From Acidobacteriia bacterium UBA6623 (GTDB lineage: Bacteria > Acidobacteriota > Terriglobia > Bryobacterales > UBA6623): a DNA stretch of 17,809 nucleotides. Shown here in pieces: positions 14,428 to 17,809 of the stretch. The stretch covers positions 1 through 17,809 of the forward strand of contig DJHJ01000030.1 of NCBI GenBank assembly GCA_002433055.1, given 5' to 3'. The number at the start of each line of letters is the position of its first letter. Position 1 is the stretch's first letter. Under the pieces are notes generated by a model that worked only from the letters and a program-made list of their open reading frames with translations, was not told the origin of the DNA and ran no database searches. Position numbers and translations under genes: made by a program.

Positions 14428-15933
14428 ATGTCTGCGTACGAATTGAGTAACCGAGGATTGACAAACACCGCAGCGCCGGTGACAGGCGCTGAGGAGGGAT
14501 CTTCTCGCTCTTCAGCCTGGCACGAAGAACACTCAGAAGACTATGAATGGAATGAGGCCCATGCGGCTTCACCTTCTGAGGATAGCGTCAGGTTGTATTT
14601 GACAGAAATGGGTTCAGTCCCATTGCTGACTGCCAAGGGAGAGGTCCGTTTAGCAAAGCGGATGGAACACGGTGCAGAAGAAATGGTTACGACCTTGTCA
14701 AGGACACCGTGGTTGTGGGCGCGATTACTGGCTTTGAGGGTGCGCGTTCGTGAAGATGATATTTCTCTGCGTGAGTTGATGGAATTTCCAACTGCGGATG
14801 AGGACCCTGAAGCCAAGACTCGAGCTCGCACTAAACTGCTTCGTCGTTTGACGCGTTTTGCCAACCTAAGAGAAACACTTGAAGTTTTAGTTTCGCAAAG
14901 ACCTAAATCTCGTGAGCGTAGAGCCGTCAGACGTGCTTGGCATTGGCAAACCGGAAGGGCGTGGATTCGCGTTGCAAACGCAGTAAAAAATCTTCCTTTT
15001 CGGCCGGAAGTCTGGAGAACTTTTACCGAAGAAATTGAATTAGAGTCGGCGGAAGTCGTTGCTTTACTTAGAGATCAGGCGAAGAATCATGAGCGCAAAA
15101 GACTTCCTTCTGAAGTTTCAAAACTGGAAGAGAAGTTCAACATGAGAGCTTCAGATATTTTGCGTTCCGTGGAGCGCATCCAACGTGGACGAGCCGTAAC
15201 TGATCACGCCAAGAATGCACTAGTAGAGGCCAATTTGCGGTTAGTAGTCTCTGTAGCCAAAAAATATGTGAATAGAGGGCTACATCTACTGGACCTGATC
15301 CAAGAAGGCAATATTGGTTTGATGAGAGCTGCGGAGAAATTTGATTACCACCGTGGATTCAAGTTCTCCACTTATGCAACCTGGTGGATTCGGCAGGCGG
15401 TTACACGGGCACTATCTGACCAGTCTAGGACGGTTCGGATTCCGGTGCACATGAATGATCAGTTAAACCGTTTCGTTCGTGCGCTTCGTGAACTTGAAAA
15501 GGATATGGGTCGTCAGCCGACGAACCAAGAAGTTGCCGCTCGACTTGAAACCACGGTTGACAAAGTTGAGAACCTGAGATCGATTTCAAGGACACCGGTA
15601 TCGATTGATATGCCAGTCGGTCGGGATGCTGAATCCGCACTGGGCGATCTGATAGAGGATACCGGAACAGCATCTCCACTCGAACGAGTGCTTGAATCCG
15701 ATATTAGTCAGAAGACAGCAACTATTTTGGGCAAGCTTTCACCTAGTGAAGAGAAGGTGATTCGCATGCGCTTTGGCATTGGTTTTGACCGTGAACATAC
15801 GCTGCAGGAAATCGGACAAGAGTTCGCTCTGACCAGGGAACGTATTAGGCAAATTGAAACTAAGGCATTGGCGTTGTTGCGTGATCCACGTTATGGACCA
15901 CACTTCCGCAAGCTCCTTGAATCACGCCCCTAG
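14428..15933 (+). CDS. rpoD: RNA polymerase primary sigma factor (RpoD/SigA type)
   Basis: The product is a sigma-70 factor of 501 residues that directs RNA polymerase to -10/-35 promoters. Region 1.2 is near residue 48 (DSVRLYLTEMGSVPLLTAKG). A long helical non-conserved insert (about 75-255) follows. Region 2 is at about 262-333, with NLRLVVSVAKKYVNRGL, DLIQEGNIGLMRAAEKF and YATWWIRQAVTRAL, which includes the aromatic melting residues. Region 3 follows, and region 4 at about 437-501 contains the helix-turn-helix LQEIGQEFALTRERIRQIE. A classical acidic region 1.1 is not obvious; the first 45 residues are Ser/Glu-rich. ATG 14428, preceded by GGGCGGAG, is preferred over GTG 14407, which has no ribosome-binding site. 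Region 2 and 4 conservation indicates a group 1 sigma, though a group 2 paralogue cannot be excluded. Confidence 0.9.
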   Translation: MSAYELSNRGLTNTAAPVTGAEEGSSRSSAWHEEHSEDYEWNEAHAASPSEDSVRLYLTEMGSVPLLTAKGEVRLAKRMEHGAEEMVTTLSRTPWLWARLLALRVRVREDDISLRELMEFPTADEDPEAKTRARTKLLRRLTRFANLRETLEVLVSQRPKSRERRAVRRAWHWQTGRAWIRVANAVKNLPFRPEVWRTFTEEIELESAEVVALLRDQAKNHERKRLPSEVSKLEEKFNMRASDILRSVERIQRGRAVTDHAKNALVEANLRLVVSVAKKYVNRGLHLLDLIQEGNIGLMRAAEKFDYHRGFKFSTYATWWIRQAVTRALSDQSRTVRIPVHMNDQLNRFVRALRELEKDMGRQPTNQEVAARLETTVDKVENLRSISRTPVSIDMPVGRDAESALGDLIEDTGTASPLERVLESDISQKTATILGKLSPSEEKVIRMRFGIGFDREHTLQEIGQEFALTRERIRQIETKALALLRDPRYGPHFRKLLESRP

Positions 15934-16044
15934 TCGGTCGTATACTTTTCATTGCAAGTGTGCATTCACTCAAGGCAGTTTTCTGAGGTGGCCGACTTTT
16001 TCAGATTGGTTTTTATGGCACATCACCTCACTTTTGCTGGAATC

Positions 16045-16072
16045 TTGTCGCATAGTGAAATTTGGGTATTAA
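16045..16072 (+). promoter_or_regulatory. Possible promoter for the KdsC-type gene
   Basis: TTGTCG and TATTAA, each four of six matches, are separated by 16 bases and lie about 95 bases before ATG 16167. A T-rich stretch after the sigma-factor stop (TTTTTC near 15994) could end the previous transcript, but its pairing arms are short and distant, so no terminator is claimed. Confidence 0.25.
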
Positions 16073-16166
16073 CTCATGAAGAGTAAAGCCCAGAGGGTAA
16101 TTTTTTCTACTTGTTGGCCAGTGAGTGATAAGAAGGTTTGCACTTCGAACAGCTACAGGTTCAGTA

Positions 16167-16721
16167 ATGTCAGAGACTAAATATTCTTCGGATCTTCTCG
16201 CTAGGGCTGCCAAAATCAAACTCTTACTACTCGATTGTGATGGCGTCATGACCGATGGAAGAGTGTACTTTCTTCCAGATGGCCAGGGCGGGATTTTCGA
16301 AACGAAAGGTTTCGATTCTCACGACGGTATCGCTTTGCGATGGGCCAAGTCAGCGGGAATTGAGATTGGCATTATCAGTGGCAGACAGTCCGCTGCGGTC
16401 GAAGAGCGTGCGCGCTCTATAGGGATGAAATACCTTTACCAGGGACGCACGGACAAAATGCCTTTATTCGAAGAGATCCTAAAAGATTCTGGACTTGAAC
16501 CGGAACAGGTGGCATTTGTTGGAGACGATGTGACCGATCTGCCATTGCTGGCTCGTGTAGGGCTTGCAGCTGCACCTGCCAATGCTCGGCCTGAGGCACT
16601 TAAAGCTGCTCATTTTAGGGCATCATCGTCGGGCGGACGAGGTGTGGTGAGAGATGTCATTGAACTGCTATTGAAGGCTCAGGGTCATTGGAGTCGCGTC
16701 ATGGCAGGATATGACTTTTAA
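16167..16721 (+). CDS. kdsC: KdsC-type HAD phosphatase (KDO 8-phosphate phosphatase)
   Basis: KdsC removes phosphate from 3-deoxy-D-manno-octulosonate 8-phosphate in the cytoplasm, the step before KDO is activated for lipopolysaccharide. The 184 residues match the family's 170-190 and form a capless HAD domain that normally works as a tetramer. Motif I is LLLDCDGVMTDG, with the nucleophile Asp23 and acid/base Asp25. FDSHDGIALRWAKSAGIEIGI is typical of the family, IISGRQS is motif II, the conserved Lys is in GRTDKMPLF, and motif III is GDDVTDLPLL (119-128). ATG 16167 gives the standard N-terminus and has AGG seven bases upstream; GTG 16125 is an alternative in-frame start. Related HADs such as N-acylneuraminate cytidylyltransferase-associated phosphatases are similar, so the substrate is inferred. 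The gene converges on the DUF1501 gene to its right. Confidence 0.87.
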   Translation: MSETKYSSDLLARAAKIKLLLLDCDGVMTDGRVYFLPDGQGGIFETKGFDSHDGIALRWAKSAGIEIGIISGRQSAAVEERARSIGMKYLYQGRTDKMPLFEEILKDSGLEPEQVAFVGDDVTDLPLLARVGLAAAPANARPEALKAAHFRASSSGGRGVVRDVIELLLKAQGHWSRVMAGYDF

Positions 16722-16866
16722 GAGTCGAAGACCCCTTGTTGGCTGTATGCTAGCCACGTCGTACAGAGAGTCAACCGATAGTCAGCTCCTAAAATTTCAA
16801 AATAAACACAACGTTTTTTCGTTTATGAAGTGCTCATCTGAGACGGACCATGAAGTGGTTTTTGTC

Positions 16867-17809
16867 CTATGAAAGTAGATCTTGGATGACGTTGCCGTGG
16901 ACATCGGTAAGGCGCATGTCGCGACCACTGAAACGAAAAGTTAGTTTCTCATGATCCAAGCCCAAGAGGTGTAACATGGTTGCGTGTAGATCATGAACGT
17001 GCACTTTGTTCTCGATCGCAAAATAACCATACTCATCTGTCGAACCGTAGACGACTCCACCTTTGACGCCACCGCCTGCCATCCACATCGTGAACCCGAA
17101 CGGATTGTGATCTCGACCGACCGTGCTCAGGTCCATTTTTTTTGGGTTCAAATCCATTTGCGCGGTCGGGGTACGGCCGAATTCACCTCCCCAAACCACC
17201 AGCGTTGAGTCAAGTAGTCCACGGCTCTTAAGATCTTTTATGAGCCCCGCAATCGGCTTATCGACGGCCAAAGCGTTCAGGCGATGACCTTCAATCAGCT
17301 TGTCATGTTGATCCCAGCGATCGGATTGACGACGAGGATTGATTAGCTCCACAAAACGAACTCCTCGCTCGACCATACGACGCGCTAAAAGGCATTGCCG
17401 CCCAAAATCTTCAGTCGAATGTTCATCTAGGCCGTATAGTTTGCGAGTAGTTTCACTTTCAGTGGTGAGATCAATTAGGTCTGGAATAGCTGCCTGCATG
17501 TGGAAAGCCAATTCGTAGTTGGAAACCGTTGCCTCCAATTCGTTGACTGCTCCAAAACGGTCTAGTACACCTCGGTTGAACTGCCTCAGTAGCTCTAGTT
17601 TATTGCGCTGTGCTCGAGAGGTTTTCTCACGTGGTTTGACATCAGCGACGGGATGTTTTCCACGTCGGAAAAGCGTACCCTGATAAGACGCCGGGAGAAA
17701 ACCACTACCAAAAAGGTCAAGCCCTCCAGGAGGAATTAAACCTGATTCCATCACGACAAAACCGGGCAAGTTGTCACATTCGCTGCCCAGGCCATATGTC
17801 ACCCATGAG
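16867..17809 (-). CDS. DUF1501 protein, 5' end cut by window edge
   Basis: About 314 C-terminal residues are present. The frame enters at the right edge as S-W-V-T-Y-G-L-G-S-E, so the first visible in-frame GTG (17802) is an internal valine and not a start. Landmarks match the other DUF1501 gene of this window in order: LPGFVVMESG, GSGFLPASYQG, FHMQAAIPDLIDL, WGGEFGRTP, VGRDHNPFGFTMWMAGGG, GSTDEYGY, DLHATMLHLLGLDHEKL and DVHGNVIQDLL. The missing portion should hold the Tat signal and the CHMSGG-like segment. By analogy, a DUF1549/DUF1553 cytochrome gene would be expected just beyond the window, upstream of it. The function is unknown, as for the family. Confidence 0.93.
   Translation of the reverse strand, partial: SWVTYGLGSECDNLPGFVVMESGLIPPGGLDLFGSGFLPASYQGTLFRRGKHPVADVKPREKTSRAQRNKLELLRQFNRGVLDRFGAVNELEATVSNYELAFHMQAAIPDLIDLTTESETTRKLYGLDEHSTEDFGRQCLLARRMVERGVRFVELINPRRQSDRWDQHDKLIEGHRLNALAVDKPIAGLIKDLKSRGLLDSTLVVWGGEFGRTPTAQMDLNPKKMDLSTVGRDHNPFGFTMWMAGGGVKGGVVYGSTDEYGYFAIENKVHVHDLHATMLHLLGLDHEKLTFRFSGRDMRLTDVHGNVIQDLLS

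Noticed and set aside
16076..16180. Plus-strand 34-codon frame starting MKSKAQRVIF just before kdsC
   Set aside because: There is no Shine-Dalgarno sequence, it overlaps the kdsC start in another frame and it has no recognisable feature.
16722..16866. Possible bidirectional terminator between kdsC and the right-hand DUF1501 gene
   Set aside because: Only 4-bp stems (for example ACCA/TGGT followed by T5 near 16849-16863) were found; too weak to call.
1..17809. tRNA genes, rRNA, CRISPR arrays, insertion sequences, prophage or integration sites
   Set aside because: No T-loop-like GGTTCRANYCC with matching arms, no spaced direct repeats and no transposase or integrase motifs were noticed on either strand by eye.

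Overview
The window most likely comes from a Gram-negative member of the Acidobacteriota. Three things suggest this. A secreted protein at about 6.7-7.4 kb resembles an uncharacterised family I associate with acidobacterial genomes (its C-terminal E-F-W-P-D-I motif). Large planctomycete-type cytochrome/DUF1549/DUF1553 and DUF1501 genes occur together, as in Solibacter-like genomes. A KdsC-type phosphatase implies KDO-containing lipopolysaccharide. Planctomycetota or Verrucomicrobiota are the alternatives. The DNA looks chromosomal: no transposase, integrase, tRNA, rRNA or CRISPR array was seen.

Left part (1-6104, all minus strand). Reading leftwards, tsaD (tRNA t6A synthesis) is followed by a two-domain GNAT acetyltransferase in the place where many bacteria keep rimI. 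A small four-helix membrane protein follows, overlapping by one base a sodium:solute symporter. After a 211-base gap with its own promoter-like site and a hairpin come ffh (SRP54) and rpsP (ribosomal protein S16, cut by the window edge).

Middle (6105-7562). A 561-base divergent region separates tsaD from the plus-strand genes. On the minus strand it holds a good promoter, a ten-base exact match to the anti-Shine-Dalgarno sequence and a tiny reading frame. Twelve codons lead to a UGA placed between cysteines (E-C-UGA-C-E-C), and the frame then stays open for 28 more codons to a UAA. It could be an undescribed small selenoprotein or a short leader peptide upstream of tsaD. I regard it as the most interesting item in the window. 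On the plus strand lies the secreted acidobacterial-type protein, whose stop codon sits in a perfect 13-bp tandem duplication.

Right part (7563-17809). A cytochrome-type DUF1549/DUF1553 protein and a Tat-exported DUF1501 protein form a tight plus-strand pair. Converging on them is a Tat-exported Gfo/Idh/MocA oxidoreductase. These three gene types commonly occur together in genomes that degrade complex polysaccharides, and all three here look exported. Next come a housekeeping sigma-70 factor, with a strong promoter and a roughly 200-base structured leader, and a KdsC-type phosphatase. At the right edge is a second, 5'-truncated DUF1501 gene on the minus strand, a close paralogue of the first.
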